From NCBI GenBank assembly GCA_003228955.1, contig QIGN01000071.1:1-34966 (forward strand): DNA of 34,966 nucleotides. Direction: 5' to 3'. Below, piece after piece: positions 1 through 8,215 of the stretch. Position 1 is the stretch's first letter; each line of letters opens with the position of its first letter. Below the pieces are notes generated by a model. It made no database searches. It saw only the letters and a list, made by a program, of their open reading frames with translations, and was not told the DNA's origin. This DNA is from Hyphomicrobiales bacterium (GTDB taxonomy: Bacteria > Pseudomonadota > Alphaproteobacteria > Rhizobiales > Methyloligellaceae). The position numbers were made by a program, and so were the translations under genes.

Positions 1-1
1 G

Positions 2-943
2 CTTGCCGATACCGCGAGGCTGACATCGGCGCCGACAACTTATCATTTGGGCTATGTGCTCGGACCGCGTCTCAACGCGGGCGGGCGGATTGGCCGGTCC
101 GACCTCGCTGCACAGTTGCTGAGCAGCGAGGACGAAACGCAAACTGCCGAAATCGCGGCCACTCTTGAAGACCTGAATGCCGAGCGGCGCGCGATGCAGG
201 AGGCCCTTCAGGAAGAAGCTCTTTCTCAAACCGAGGCACGGATTCAGGCCCGGCCGGAAGCAACAGTCGCGCTCGCCCAGGGGGAAGGGTGGCACAAGGG
301 TCTGGTGGGTCTTGTCGCAGCCCGGATATGCGAACGTTTTTCCCTGCCCGCCCTGGTGATATCATGGGATGCCGATGGATCTGGGTCGGGCTCCGCGCGT
401 TCCATACCGGGGGTCGATATCGGCGGCGCCATTCTCGGCGCGGTGGAAGCCGGTTATCTGAAGCGTGGCGGCGGTCACGCCATGGCTGCGGGATTCACTC
501 TCGGCAAAGGCACGGCGGAGGACTTTTTTGAGTTTGTGGAGGTTCAGACCCGAAGCCAGGTTGCCCGGGCGCGTGTAGAAACTCAATTGAAGCTGGATGG
601 GGCGCTCATGGCGTCCGGCGCGACAACCGGCCTTATGGACAATCTGGACATGGCCGGACCCTTTGGCGCGGGCAATCCGCAACCCCGGTTTGCATTCGCG
701 GCGCATCGCTGCAAATTTGCCAAGATCGTGGGCGAGCGCCATGTGCGTTGCTCGCTCATGGCGAGCGATGGCGGCCGTATAGACGCTATTGCCTTTAACA
801 GCGCCAATTCGGAAGTCGGCCGGATTTTACTGGAATCGGATGGGATGCCAATTCACGTCGCCGGTTATTTGCGGCGGAGCGAGTGGGGTGGACGCAAAAA
901 AATCGAACTCCATATCGAGGATGTTGCGGACCCGTGTGTCTAG
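2..943 (+). CDS. recJ: Single-stranded-DNA-specific exonuclease RecJ, C-terminal part (5' end outside window)
   Basis: RecJ is a 5'-to-3' single-strand DNA exonuclease of recombination and mismatch repair. The frame is open from base 2, so the gene begins upstream of the window; 313 residues are visible, and RecJ proteins are usually 560-600 residues, so about half is missing. Visible landmarks are the GPRLNAGGRIG segment near the start (RecJ/DHH linker region), the DHHA1 signature RGGGHAMAAGF around base 463, and a C-terminal OB-like part with GPFGAGNPQPRF that is typical of RecJ. The catalytic DHH motifs lie outside the window. The gene ends in TAG, 91 bases before tRNA-Glu. Family assignment is firm. 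The first in-frame TTG at 47 is internal to the protein, not the start. Confidence 0.93.
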   Translation, partial: LADTARLTSAPTTYHLGYVLGPRLNAGGRIGRSDLAAQLLSSEDETQTAEIAATLEDLNAERRAMQEALQEEALSQTEARIQARPEATVALAQGEGWHKGLVGLVAARICERFSLPALVISWDADGSGSGSARSIPGVDIGGAILGAVEAGYLKRGGGHAMAAGFTLGKGTAEDFFEFVEVQTRSQVARARVETQLKLDGALMASGATTGLMDNLDMAGPFGAGNPQPRFAFAAHRCKFAKIVGERHVRCSLMASDGGRIDAIAFNSANSEVGRILLESDGMPIHVAGYLRRSEWGGRKKIELHIEDVADPCV

Positions 944-991
944 CACAAAATCCGGTCAGACATTATGGTGCGGATGGGGTGCGCCGGAGTC

Positions 992-1020
992 TTGTCACGA
1001 TTGCCAATCCCTTCTATATG
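992..1020 (+). promoter_or_regulatory. Probable sigma-70-type promoter of tRNA-Glu
   Basis: TTGTCA (992-997) and TATATG (1015-1020) are separated by exactly 17 bases. The predicted transcription start is near 1027, about 8 bases before the mature tRNA-Glu 5' end. Spacing, sequence and position all fit a stable-RNA promoter. The call is by eye, with no transcript data. Confidence 0.6.
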
Positions 1021-1034
1021 AGCGCTTGGACAAC

Positions 1035-1109
1035 GCCCCCTTCGTCTATCGGTTAGGACGCCAGGTTTTCAACCTGGAAAGAGGAGTTCGATTCTCCTAG
1101 GGGGTGCCA
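1035..1109 (+). tRNA. tRNA-Glu (anticodon TTC)
   Basis: The acceptor stem GCCCCCT pairs with AGGGGGT (one G-U at the first pair), followed by discriminator G and an encoded CCA. The anticodon stem CCAGG/CCTGG encloses the loop TTTTCAA, giving anticodon TTC. The T arm contains GTTCGATTC. Length is 75 nt including CCA. The gene stands alone between recJ and the convergent glyoxalase gene, with a good promoter just upstream. Confidence 0.96.
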
Positions 1110-1161
1110 TCCAACCGCGAAACCACCCGCCGCGAATATAGGTTTATGGCCCCTATGGACT

Positions 1162-1581
1162 CTACCAGCGGCCTGTATTTCCCATCGACAGCCACGGCTC
1201 CTTCCGCGGAAGCGCGTCACCCCTCTGCAACAGCTCCACAGATATATTGTCCGGCGAGCGAATGAAGGCCATGCGTCCATCGCGCGGCGGGCGGTTTATG
1301 GTAACGCCGTCGGCCATAAGTTTTTCGCAAAGCGCGTAGATGTCGTCGACCTGATAGGCCAGATGGCCGAAATTGCGCCCCTCGTCATAGTCCTCCGGAT
1401 CCCAATTGTAGGTAAGTTCGACCTGTGCATCCTCATCGCCCGGGGCGGCAAGAAAAATGAGAGTGAAACGGCCGGCTTCATCTTCGCGCCGGCGCAATTC
1501 CCTCAGTCCGAGTTTGTTGCAATAAAAATCCAGAGACTTCTCAATGTCGGTTACGCGAACCATGGTGTGCAGGTATTTCAT
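1162..1581 (-). CDS. gloA: Lactoylglutathione lyase (glyoxalase I)
   Basis: This enzyme isomerises the hemithioacetal of methylglyoxal and glutathione to S-lactoylglutathione, a cytosolic detoxification step. The 139-residue protein is one vicinal-oxygen-chelate domain made of two beta-alpha-beta-beta-beta repeats. It begins [10 protein letters not shown], has [12 protein letters not shown] in the first repeat and [10 protein letters not shown] in the second. The expected metal ligands are visible at His5, Glu55, His73 and Glu116. The reading frame stays open upstream to 1851, but the family is about 130-145 residues and normally starts at this ATG, so the longer version is rejected. The gene converges on tRNA-Glu, and its upstream side faces the cold-shock gene. 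Substrate within the VOC superfamily is inferred from the close match to gloA-type proteins. Confidence 0.9.
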   Translation of the reverse strand: MKYLHTMVRVTDIEKSLDFYCNKLGLRELRRREDEAGRFTLIFLAAPGDEDAQVELTYNWDPEDYDEGRNFGHLAYQVDDIYALCEKLMADGVTINRPPRDGRMAFIRSPDNISVELLQRGDALPRKEPWLSMGNTGRW

Positions 1582-2130
1582 ATGTCCAATCCATCCCGCT
1601 TGCCTGCTGGCGCCAGAGCCATGCCATGCCATGACAATAAACCCTCCATTTGATGACCGCGCAAGGAGGCGGGCAATCTCCTTCACCCCGCCTGTCCCGC
1701 AGGTGCCGTAGCCTAGCTCCGCCGGACAGGGTGCGATTGCTGTTCCAAATAGGGACTGAAATTTGCGAACCCGGCATATCTTTCCAGGACCGGCCAGGTG
1801 ATTCGCACACAATCTGGGGACAACTCCCATCTGAACGTGACTAAATTGCAACAGTCTAGGGGGGTATCTTCCACCAATTTGTTTTTTCTCAGGAGCAGAC
1901 GAGAAACAGGGAAATTCCGATTCCCCGGCAGAATCATATAGTTCCAGTCAGCAGGTGCGATATTAAATTCAATCGAGTCCGGCGCGTACGTATTTTTACC
2001 CCAAATTTGTACTGGCCACAGTCAACTTGGATGGTATTTTCGGGAATGAGGGTAGGCGTCCAGCCAACCAGGTCCCCGGTCAATGTGGGGCTGAGATGGG
2101 GTTGGGCACGGAAATAATGATGTTGCGGGG
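1582..2130. other. Divergent intergenic region between gloA and the cold-shock gene; no gene recognised
   Basis: This stretch of about 550 bases carries no convincing coding frame: the short open frames lack ribosome-binding sites and family resemblance. It must hold the gloA promoter (minus strand) and the cold-shock gene promoter (plus strand), but I found no well-spaced pair of promoter boxes. GANTC methylation-type sites occur at about 1803, 1919, 1931 and 1975, only mildly above chance. A long untranslated leader for the cold-shock gene would fit its family but is not shown. Confidence 0.5.
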
Positions 2131-2727
2131 ATGTGCGGCATGGGGGCCAAGGAGTCACCACAGATAGATGATGTCACGCAGCTCGAAGCGGCAGCCGAGG
2201 ACGCATCGGCGGACGTCATTGAAGTTGCTGGCGCCATTAAATGGTTTGATGCGGCGAAGGGATATGGGTTCATCGTTCCGGACAACGGAATGGCGGATAT
2301 CCTGCTTCATGTGACTGTTTTGCGGCGCGATGGACATCAGACGGCCTATGAAGGCGCCCGGGTTGTATGTCAGGTGTTGCAGCAGCCCAAGGGGTTGCAG
2401 GCCTTCCGGATTCTGGAGATGGATGAAAGCACCGCCATTCATCCTTCACAACTGCCGCAACGCACTCATGTCCAAATTGTTCCCGAAAGTGAGTTTGAGA
2501 CTGCCATCGTTAAGTGGTTTAATAAGATCCGTGGATATGGTTTTTTAACGAGAGGCGAGGGTACTCCTGACATATTCGTGCACATGGAAACCCTGCGCCG
2601 GTTCGGGTTTGCGGAATTGCGTCCCGGGCAGAGCGTTTTGGTTCGCTACGGCAATGGCCCGAAAGGCCACATGGCGGCGGAGATCAAACCGGATACGTCC
2701 ACCGCGCTTCCTGATGGCGATAACTAA
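2131..2727 (+). CDS. Tandem two-domain cold-shock protein
   Basis: Cold-shock domains are five-stranded OB folds that bind single-stranded RNA or DNA and melt RNA structure. The 198-residue product has two copies. Domain 1 (about residues 31-95) carries [15 protein letters not shown] and the RNP2-like DILLHVTVL. Domain 2 (about 125-190) carries [15 protein letters not shown] and DIFVHMETL. The N-terminal 30 residues are acidic and probably disordered. This two-domain form is common in alphaproteobacteria, where single-domain Csp proteins also exist. Two in-frame ATGs are possible, 2131 and 2140; a GGGG stretch at 2127-2130 sits too close to the first and about 9 bases before the second, so 2140 may be the true start. 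The DUF192 gene follows directly and may be translationally coupled. Confidence 0.92.
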   Translation: MCGMGAKESPQIDDVTQLEAAAEDASADVIEVAGAIKWFDAAKGYGFIVPDNGMADILLHVTVLRRDGHQTAYEGARVVCQVLQQPKGLQAFRILEMDESTAIHPSQLPQRTHVQIVPESEFETAIVKWFNKIRGYGFLTRGEGTPDIFVHMETLRRFGFAELRPGQSVLVRYGNGPKGHMAAEIKPDTSTALPDGDN

Positions 2728-2752
2728 ATTCACCGGTACACATACTCCATCC

Positions 2753-3253
2753 ATGAGCCGGAATCAGTCTCCAGGCTATTTTCTTGGATTGCTGAAATTT
2801 GTGCTGTTCGCGGTTTTCGCCGGCACAATCCTCCTCGGCGCCCGGTCCGCCGCGGCCCAGGAGAGCGCAAAGCGGGAACCGCTGGTGATAGTAACCTCCT
2901 CGGGCGAGCACAAATTCAACGTCGAAATAGCGGCAACGCGGGAAGACCAGGCACGCGGGCTGATGTTTCGCCGGTCGATGGCGCCAGAAAATGGGATGCT
3001 GTTTGTCTACCCGGAATCCCAATATGTCTCCATGTGGATGCGCAATACATTTCTCTCACTCGACATGGTCTTTATTCTTCCCGACGGGCGTGTGCATCGC
3101 GTAGAAAAGATGACCGAGCCCCACTCGGAGCGAATTATAGAATCCGGCGCGCGGATCGGCGCGGTATTGGAGCTGGTGGCCGGGACGGCCGAGCGGATCA
3201 AGCTGAAGCCTGGCGATCAGGTCCGGAATTCATTTTTCAAGCCCGCCATGTAG
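2753..3253 (+). CDS. DUF192 family protein with signal peptide
   Basis: Function is unknown; the family (PF02643) is small, secreted or periplasmic. The start at 2753 gives 166 residues: a polar N-terminus, a hydrophobic segment LLKFVLFAVFAGTILLGA and a likely signal-peptidase site after RSAAAQ. The mature part shows the family pattern: an early TREDQARGLMFRRSM, then GMLFVYPE, MWMRNTFLSLDMVFI, PHSERI and VLELVAGTAERI...GD. An earlier in-frame ATG at 2714 would overlap the end of the cold-shock gene by 14 bases and add 13 residues; neither start has a clear Shine-Dalgarno sequence. The pairing of a two-domain cold-shock gene with a DUF192 gene is a recurrent alphaproteobacterial arrangement as far as I recall. 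Confidence 0.88.
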   Translation: MSRNQSPGYFLGLLKFVLFAVFAGTILLGARSAAAQESAKREPLVIVTSSGEHKFNVEIAATREDQARGLMFRRSMAPENGMLFVYPESQYVSMWMRNTFLSLDMVFILPDGRVHRVEKMTEPHSERIIESGARIGAVLELVAGTAERIKLKPGDQVRNSFFKPAM

Positions 3254-3372
3254 TGGACCATAGCGTGTTTGACGGCTTGCCGGGGGCACCTGAAACGTGT
3301 AATTCAAATTTTGCATTGTGCTGATCTAATGGTTGCGCGACAAGCGACGAATGTCGGCGCCGTGCCGAGTGT

Positions 3373-3449
3373 CGGGGCATAGCGCAGCCTGGTAGCGCAC
3401 CTGCTTTGGGAGCAGGGGGTCGCAAGTTCGAATCTTGCTGCCCCGACCA
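3373..3449 (+). tRNA. tRNA-Pro (anticodon TGG)
   Basis: The acceptor stem CGGGGCA pairs perfectly with TGCCCCG, followed by discriminator A and encoded CCA. The anticodon stem CCTGC/GCAGG encloses TTTGGGA, giving anticodon TGG. The T loop reads GTTCGAATC. Length is 77 nt. It precedes the NDUFS4-like gene by 47 bases and may share its transcript. Confidence 0.96.
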
Positions 3450-3496
3450 CCTTTTGGATGTCCGGCCCGAACGCGCCGGAATTGCGGGGATTGACC

Positions 3497-3802
3497 ATGA
3501 TTGCGCGCATTTACAGACCGGCCAAGACGGCGATGCAGTCAGGTCTTGCAGGGACGAGGAAATGGGTATTGGAGTTCTTGCCTGAAACGCGCCGGGAGGT
3601 CGAACCTCTAATGGGCTGGACCAGTTCGCGTGATATGAAATCCCAGATTCGCATGTCATTCGGGACGAAAGATGAAGCTATTGCCTATGCGCGCCGCAAT
3701 GAAATTCCGTTTGTTGTCCGCAATCCAATGGCACGCAAGCGCCACCCCAAGTCCTATTCCGACAATTTCAAGTTTGGGCGCATTGATTCATGGACTCATT
3801 AG
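3497..3802 (+). CDS. NDUFS4-like complex I accessory subunit
   Basis: The 101-residue product matches the ETC complex I subunit conserved region family (PF04800), the bacterial counterpart of mitochondrial NDUFS4, which binds the peripheral arm of NADH dehydrogenase near the N-module. Landmarks are ARIYRPAKTAMQSG at the N-terminus, the central PLMGWTSSRD, and the C-terminal KSYSDNFKF with the final WTH. I chose ATG 3497 because GGGGA lies about 6 bases upstream and the family begins at M-x-A-R-I-Y; the frame is open back to 3458. The gene sits between tRNA-Pro and tRNA-Arg, 14 kb from the nuo operon. Role in complex I is inferred from the family and from characterised alphaproteobacterial enzymes. 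Confidence 0.9.
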   Translation: MIARIYRPAKTAMQSGLAGTRKWVLEFLPETRREVEPLMGWTSSRDMKSQIRMSFGTKDEAIAYARRNEIPFVVRNPMARKRHPKSYSDNFKFGRIDSWTH

Positions 3803-3828
3803 GGGTCTATCTCCGCCCGTCTATTCCC

Positions 3829-3905
3829 GGTCCCGTAGCTCAACCGGATAGAGCGGCGGATTTCTAATCCGCAGGTTGCAGGTTCGAGTCCTGCCGGGAT
3901 CGCCA
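3829..3905 (+). tRNA. tRNA-Arg (anticodon TCT)
   Basis: The acceptor stem GGTCCCG pairs with CGGGATC (one G-U), followed by G and encoded CCA. The anticodon stem GCGGA/TCCGC encloses TTTCTAA, giving anticodon TCT. The T loop reads GTTCGAGTC. Length is 77 nt. It lies 26 bases after the NDUFS4-like gene and converges on metC. Confidence 0.96.
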
Positions 3906-3957
3906 ACCCCAATTGCCGCCCGTAAATTCCGCCCTGTCCCAGAAAATTGCGCCCACT

Positions 3958-5154
3958 TCACCCTATTGCCCGCAGCCGCTCGAACCCGGCGTCCAGGTCG
4001 GCTTTCAAATCTTCCACATGTTCCAGACCAATATGAAATCGCAGTGCCGGTCCTTCGCCACTCCATAGGGTGGCTGTCCGGTAGGGAGCGGGATCGAAGG
4101 GGATCACCAGACTTTCATACCCGCCCCATGACGCCCCCATCCCGAACAATGTCAATCCATCGAGCATGGCGGCAACGCCTTCGCGAGAACAGTCGTTCAG
4201 AATGATCGAGAACAGCCCGGACGCGCCCTTGAAGTCACGTTTCCAGAGGCCATGCTGCGGATGGTCTTCGCGCGCGGGATGAATAACCCGCGCGACTTCA
4301 GGCCGCGCTGCAAACCAGTTGGCCATCTCCAGCGCGGAACGCCTGTGACGCTCAAGCCGCAGCGAAATCGTCCGCAGTCCACGCAAACAAAGTTGTGTAT
4401 CCTCCGGCCCCGGGCATTGCCCCAGATCTCCATGCGTCTGCCGCAACCGTTCGGCCCATGCCCGGGTCGTCGTGACCGATCCCAGATTGGCGTCCGAATG
4501 CCCGCTGAAATATTTTGTTCCCGCATTCACGACCAGATCCGCGCCGAGCGCGAGCGGATTGCAATAGATTGGGGTGGCCCAGGTATTGTCGGTCAGGACG
4601 GGCACATCGCGCGCGCGCGCGGCCTTTGCTATGGCCGGCAGATCCTGGATTTCGAAGGTCTGCGACCCAGGCGATTCCGTATAGATCAACTGGGTGTTGT
4701 CCTGGATAAGCTCCGCAATGCCACCTGCTATCAAGGGGTCGAAATAGGTGATTTCAACGCCCAGCCGCTTCAAGATACCATCGCAAATCTTGCGCGCGGG
4801 CTGATACACGGCGTCCGTGACAAGCACATGGCCTCCCGCGCTTACCACTGTAAGAAGACTTATGCCGCAGGCGGATAGACCCGAGCAGGTGAGCACGGTA
4901 TGCGCGCCGCCTTCCAGTTCGGTGACAGCGTTCTCCAACGCCCGTATGGTAGGTGTTCCGCGCCGGCCATAAGTATATTCCTGCGTGTGCGCATTATACT
5001 CTTCCACGCTCGGATAGAGGATCGTCGAACCCCGATACAGGGGCGGGTTCACGAATCCGTGGCTGTCAAAGGGGTCACCGCCCAGATGGGCCAGTTCGGT
5101 CTCTATCTTTTGACGTTTCGCGCCGACTTTGCCCGGCGCTTTTGATTTGGACAT
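3958..5154 (-). CDS. metC: Cystathionine beta-lyase (PLP enzyme)
   Basis: MetC cleaves cystathionine to homocysteine, pyruvate and ammonia in methionine synthesis, in the cytosol. The 398-residue product is a Cys/Met-metabolism PLP enzyme of normal length. Visible features: YTYGRRGTPT near residue 60, the TDNTWATP motif near 188-195, and the PLP-binding Lys214 in NAGTKYFSGHSD. The substrate-side motif GASWGGYESL near the C-terminus is typical of MetC-type enzymes. The ATG at 5154 has AAAGG about 8 bases upstream; the frame runs on to 5445, but the extra residues do not look like the family. It is transcribed divergently from aapJ. Cystathionine gamma-lyase or synthase activity is less likely given the motif pattern and the neighbours. 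Confidence 0.92.
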   Translation of the reverse strand: MSKSKAPGKVGAKRQKIETELAHLGGDPFDSHGFVNPPLYRGSTILYPSVEEYNAHTQEYTYGRRGTPTIRALENAVTELEGGAHTVLTCSGLSACGISLLTVVSAGGHVLVTDAVYQPARKICDGILKRLGVEITYFDPLIAGGIAELIQDNTQLIYTESPGSQTFEIQDLPAIAKAARARDVPVLTDNTWATPIYCNPLALGADLVVNAGTKYFSGHSDANLGSVTTTRAWAERLRQTHGDLGQCPGPEDTQLCLRGLRTISLRLERHRRSALEMANWFAARPEVARVIHPAREDHPQHGLWKRDFKGASGLFSIILNDCSREGVAAMLDGLTLFGMGASWGGYESLVIPFDPAPYRTATLWSGEGPALRFHIGLEHVEDLKADLDAGFERLRAIG

Positions 5155-5220
5155 ATGGAATGCCTTTGGTTTGCAAAAATGCTTTGAACAGGCCGGATCA
5201 CAGGCGCCAAGCCGCTGACC

Positions 5221-5250
5221 CGCCGACTGGCTATTCATGGGATAGCGGCG
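5221..5250. promoter_or_regulatory. Inverted repeat in the metC-aapJ divergent region
   Basis: GCTAT (5230-5234) and ATAGC (5242-5246) flank a 7-base loop. CGCC (5221-5224) and GGCG (5247-5250) extend the pairing after a 5-base bulge on one side. It lies 67 bases upstream of the metC start, so it could be a metC leader structure or an operator between the two genes. It does not match a methionine-related riboswitch that I can recognise. Confidence 0.3.
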
Positions 5251-5332
5251 CTGGTCGCGACAGTGTAAACAAGTGTGCGGAAAGTGCCATGGGCAGGGAT
5301 CTGCGCATTGGATCGGGAGCTGGGTAGCGGCA

Positions 5333-6367
5333 GTGAAAATTCGTTCGGGACTAAGATGGGGTTGGGTTGTGCTGCTCTGCGGCATTGCGCTCGTATTGCC
5401 CACCCCCCCGGCAATTGCCGCTACACTCGACGATGTAAAGGCCAAAGGCTTTCTGGAGTGCGGGGTGAATTATGGGCTTCCAGGTTTTTCCGATAGTGAT
5501 TTGAACGGAAACTGGCGCGGCATGGATGTAGATATATGCCGCGGCCTCGCCGCTGCAATATTAGGCGGCGCCGACAAGGTGAAATTCGTGCCATTGACCG
5601 CCAAGGAGCGGTTCACCGCGCTTCAATCGGGCGAAGTGGATGTCCTGTCGCGCAATACGACCTGGACCATGACCCGCGATACCGCGCTTGGCCTCAACTT
5701 CGCGGGCGTGACCTATTATGACGGTCAAGGGTTCATGGTGCGCAAAAAGCTTGGCGTCTCCAGCGTATTTGAGCTTTCCGGCATAACTATCTGTACCCAG
5801 TCCGGCACCACGACGGAAATGAATGTCGGGGATTTTTTCAATGCCAGGAAAATGCCCTTCAAGCTCGTAACTTTTTCGAAAACCGAAGACACGTTTCAGG
5901 CCTATGACGCAGGTGATTGCGATGCGTTCACCGCCGATGCCTCGCAGCTCTATGCCTTCCGCCTGAAACTGGCCGATCCGGACGCGCATGTGGTATTGCC
6001 TGAAATAATCTCCAAGGAGCCATTGGGCCCCGTGGTTCGGCAGGGTGATGACCAGTGGTTTAATTTGGTCAAATGGACGGTATTTGCGTTGCTTGATGCG
6101 GAGGAGCTTGGAGTTTCCAGCACCAACATCGATGAAATGCGTACGTCCGACAACCCGGCGATCCGCCGGCTTCTGGGTCTTGACGGCGATCTTGGGCGCA
6201 AGCTCGGCCTCGACAATGAATGGGCGGTGAGGCTCATCAAGGCTGTCGGAAACTATGGTGAAATGTTTAAACGGAATGTGGGATCGGGTTCACCGCTGAA
6301 GATTGCGAGAGGCGTGAACAGGCTTTGGAACAAGGGGGGCATCCAATATGCCCCGCCGGTCCGTTAA
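5333..6367 (+). CDS. aapJ: General L-amino acid ABC transporter, periplasmic binding protein
   Basis: AapJ captures amino acids in the periplasm for an ABC importer. Starting at GTG 5333 the product is 344 residues, close to the usual AapJ length of about 340. The N-terminus MKIRSGLRW followed by a hydrophobic run and PAIA before ATLDDV is a good signal peptide with cleavage near residue 29. The mature protein has the family-3 solute-binding layout, with [36 protein letters not shown] and [15 protein letters not shown]. An upstream in-frame GTG (5273) would put 20 extra residues before the signal peptide and is less likely. The ATPase gene follows 71 bases later; the permease genes aapQ and aapM that normally stand between them are absent. 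Confidence 0.92.
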   Translation: MKIRSGLRWGWVVLLCGIALVLPTPPAIAATLDDVKAKGFLECGVNYGLPGFSDSDLNGNWRGMDVDICRGLAAAILGGADKVKFVPLTAKERFTALQSGEVDVLSRNTTWTMTRDTALGLNFAGVTYYDGQGFMVRKKLGVSSVFELSGITICTQSGTTTEMNVGDFFNARKMPFKLVTFSKTEDTFQAYDAGDCDAFTADASQLYAFRLKLADPDAHVVLPEIISKEPLGPVVRQGDDQWFNLVKWTVFALLDAEELGVSSTNIDEMRTSDNPAIRRLLGLDGDLGRKLGLDNEWAVRLIKAVGNYGEMFKRNVGSGSPLKIARGVNRLWNKGGIQYAPPVR

Positions 6368-6438
6368 TTTTTTTTAGACAATGCTTGAGTGTGAGGCCCA
6401 AGAAAAGCAATACTCGGGCACGATTATGGGGGAGTAGC

Positions 6439-7272
6439 ATGGCAAACGCACCAAAACGAAAAAAAGCACCGGCGAAAAATACCGCGAGCGGCTCGGGAAA
6501 TGGCAGCAGCGACGCCTCGGGCAAGCTGACCGTCAGCGACGAGGTGGCGATCGATATCAGCGGAATGCACAAATGGTACGGTAATTTCCATGTGCTGAAA
6601 GACATCAATCTCACAGTGCACAAGCGCGAGAGGATCGTGATTTGCGGTCCCTCCGGCTCAGGGAAATCCACGCTGATCCGCTGCATCAACCGTCTGGAAG
6701 AACACCAGAGGGGTGACATCATCGTCGATGGCATCGAACTCACCGGCGATCTGAAAAAGATCGATGAGATTCGCCGTGAAGTGGGCATGGTGTTCCAGCA
6801 TTTCAATCTGTTCCCCCATCTGACCATCCTGGAAAACTGCACTCTTGGCCCTATCTGGGTGCGCAATATGCCCAAGGCGGAAGCCGAAGAGATCGCGATG
6901 AAGTATCTGGAGCGCGTTCAGATTCCCGAACAGGCACTCAAATATCCGGGCCAGCTCTCGGGCGGCCAGCAGCAGCGCGTTGCGATTGCGCGCTCCTTGT
7001 GCATGAGCCCGAAGATCATGCTGTTCGACGAACCCACATCCGCGCTTGATCCTGAAATGATCAAGGAAGTGCTCGATGTGATGGTTAATCTGGCGCATGA
7101 GGGCATGACCATGCTCGTGGTGACCCATGAGATGGGTTTCGCCAAAGAAGTGGCCAACCGCGTCGTCTTCATGGACGAGGGGGAGATCATCGAGGAAAAC
7201 GAGCCCGAGCCGTTCTTCGAAAATCCGCAGCATGAGCGCACTCAGTTGTTCCTCAGTCAGATACTGATCTAG
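6439..7272 (+). CDS. aapP: General L-amino acid ABC transporter, ATP-binding protein
   Basis: AapP is the ATPase that powers polar amino-acid import. The 277-residue product has Walker [10 protein letters not shown] (70-78), a Q loop in [11 protein letters not shown], the ABC signature LSGGQQQR from residue 173, Walker [13 protein letters not shown] (Asp197, Glu198) and the switch His in VVTHEMGF. The run [18 protein letters not shown] and the stretch through [15 protein letters not shown] are highly characteristic of AapP/BztD. The first 30 residues form a Lys/Ala/Ser/Gly-rich extension somewhat longer than usual. The ATG at 6439 has GGGGGAG ending about 5 bases upstream. It must work with permeases encoded elsewhere, because none lie beside it. 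Its 3' end converges on sseA. Confidence 0.94.
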   Translation: MANAPKRKKAPAKNTASGSGNGSSDASGKLTVSDEVAIDISGMHKWYGNFHVLKDINLTVHKRERIVICGPSGSGKSTLIRCINRLEEHQRGDIIVDGIELTGDLKKIDEIRREVGMVFQHFNLFPHLTILENCTLGPIWVRNMPKAEAEEIAMKYLERVQIPEQALKYPGQLSGGQQQRVAIARSLCMSPKIMLFDEPTSALDPEMIKEVLDVMVNLAHEGMTMLVVTHEMGFAKEVANRVVFMDEGEIIEENEPEPFFENPQHERTQLFLSQILI

Positions 7273-7324
7273 CCACGGCCGCTTACCTGAAAACTGACTT
7301 GCCAGGAATCCCAATGGCGCGATT

Positions 7325-8182
7325 CTAGTCGCCGGTTTCCATGGGCAGCGCGTCGTCGGCGCCCCATTCGCTCCATGAGCCGTCATAGACCGACGTGCGG
7401 CGATGGCCGAGCATTGCCAGCGCCAATGCCAGAATGCTCGCGGTGACACCGGACCCGCAGCTGTTGGCGATGGGCCGCGAAAGATCGACGCCGGCTTTTT
7501 CGAAAATCTTCGCAAGGTCTTTCGCCGGCTTGAAAGTGCCATCTGAGTTCAATAGCTCAGCGTAAGGCAGATTGAGCGAGCCGGGGATATGTCCTGACCT
7601 CAAGCCTTCTCTGGGCTCCGGCGCCTCGCCGCGAAAGCGGTCTGCGGCGCGGGCGTCGACGATCTGTACCGACTTGTCCGAGACCATGGCAAGGATTTCA
7701 TTGCGATCACGTATAAGTTCAGCATTCCTTCTGGCGGTGAAATGCCGTGGGCCGCGTGTTCGTGGTGGACCCTCCGTCAGCGGGCGCTTTTCCGCCTTCC
7801 ATTTTGCAAGTCCCCCATTCAGCACGGCCACGTCTTCGGCACCCATGGCCCGGAACGTCCACCACACCCGGGGGGCGGAAAACATGCCCTGCGCATCGTA
7901 GATCACCAGCCGCATACCATCTCCGATACCCATCTTTCTCATGGCCGAGGAAAACCGCTCGGGGCTCGGCAGCATGTGCGGCAGCGAAACGCGGGTGTCG
8001 GCAATCTTGTCGACGTCGAAAAACACGGCGCCGGGTATGCGCGATTCCAGATGCTCGTGATAAGGGTCGCGCCCCGCACCTGGCAAATACCAGGTGCCAT
8101 CGATTACGGCCAAATCCGGCGCGTCGAGATGTTTCTCCAGCCAGCTTGTTTCCACCAGCCATCTGTCTGACAAATCGGCCAT
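7325..8182 (-). CDS. sseA: 3-mercaptopyruvate (or thiosulfate) sulfurtransferase
   Basis: The enzyme moves sulfur from 3-mercaptopyruvate or thiosulfate to an acceptor through a cysteine persulfide. The 285-residue product has two rhodanese domains. The N-terminal inactive one includes RIPGAVFFDVDKI and RVWWTFRAMG; the catalytic C-terminal one includes SGHIPGSLNLPY and the active-site loop SCGSGVTA with Cys242. The CG-S-GV-T loop favours mercaptopyruvate over thiosulfate as donor. ATG 8182 is chosen because GGGAGGG lies about 9 bases upstream; an in-frame ATG at 8209 would add nine residues. It is the last gene of a minus-strand cysK-alaX-sseA operon, 33 bases after alaX. Confidence 0.92.
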   Translation of the reverse strand: MADLSDRWLVETSWLEKHLDAPDLAVIDGTWYLPGAGRDPYHEHLESRIPGAVFFDVDKIADTRVSLPHMLPSPERFSSAMRKMGIGDGMRLVIYDAQGMFSAPRVWWTFRAMGAEDVAVLNGGLAKWKAEKRPLTEGPPRTRGPRHFTARRNAELIRDRNEILAMVSDKSVQIVDARAADRFRGEAPEPREGLRSGHIPGSLNLPYAELLNSDGTFKPAKDLAKIFEKAGVDLSRPIANSCGSGVTASILALALAMLGHRRTSVYDGSWSEWGADDALPMETGD

Positions 8183-8215
8183 GAGGTTATGCCCTCCCGG
8201 GAGTTCCATCTGTCT

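Noticed and set aside
1582-1851. Ninety-residue N-terminal extension of the glyoxalase frame
   Set aside because: Glyoxalase I proteins start at the chosen ATG and are about 130-145 residues; the extension has no family similarity and no ribosome-binding site.
6366-6378. T-run after aapJ as an intrinsic terminator
   Set aside because: No stable stem precedes the T-run, and aapP follows on the same strand 71 bases after the aapJ stop.
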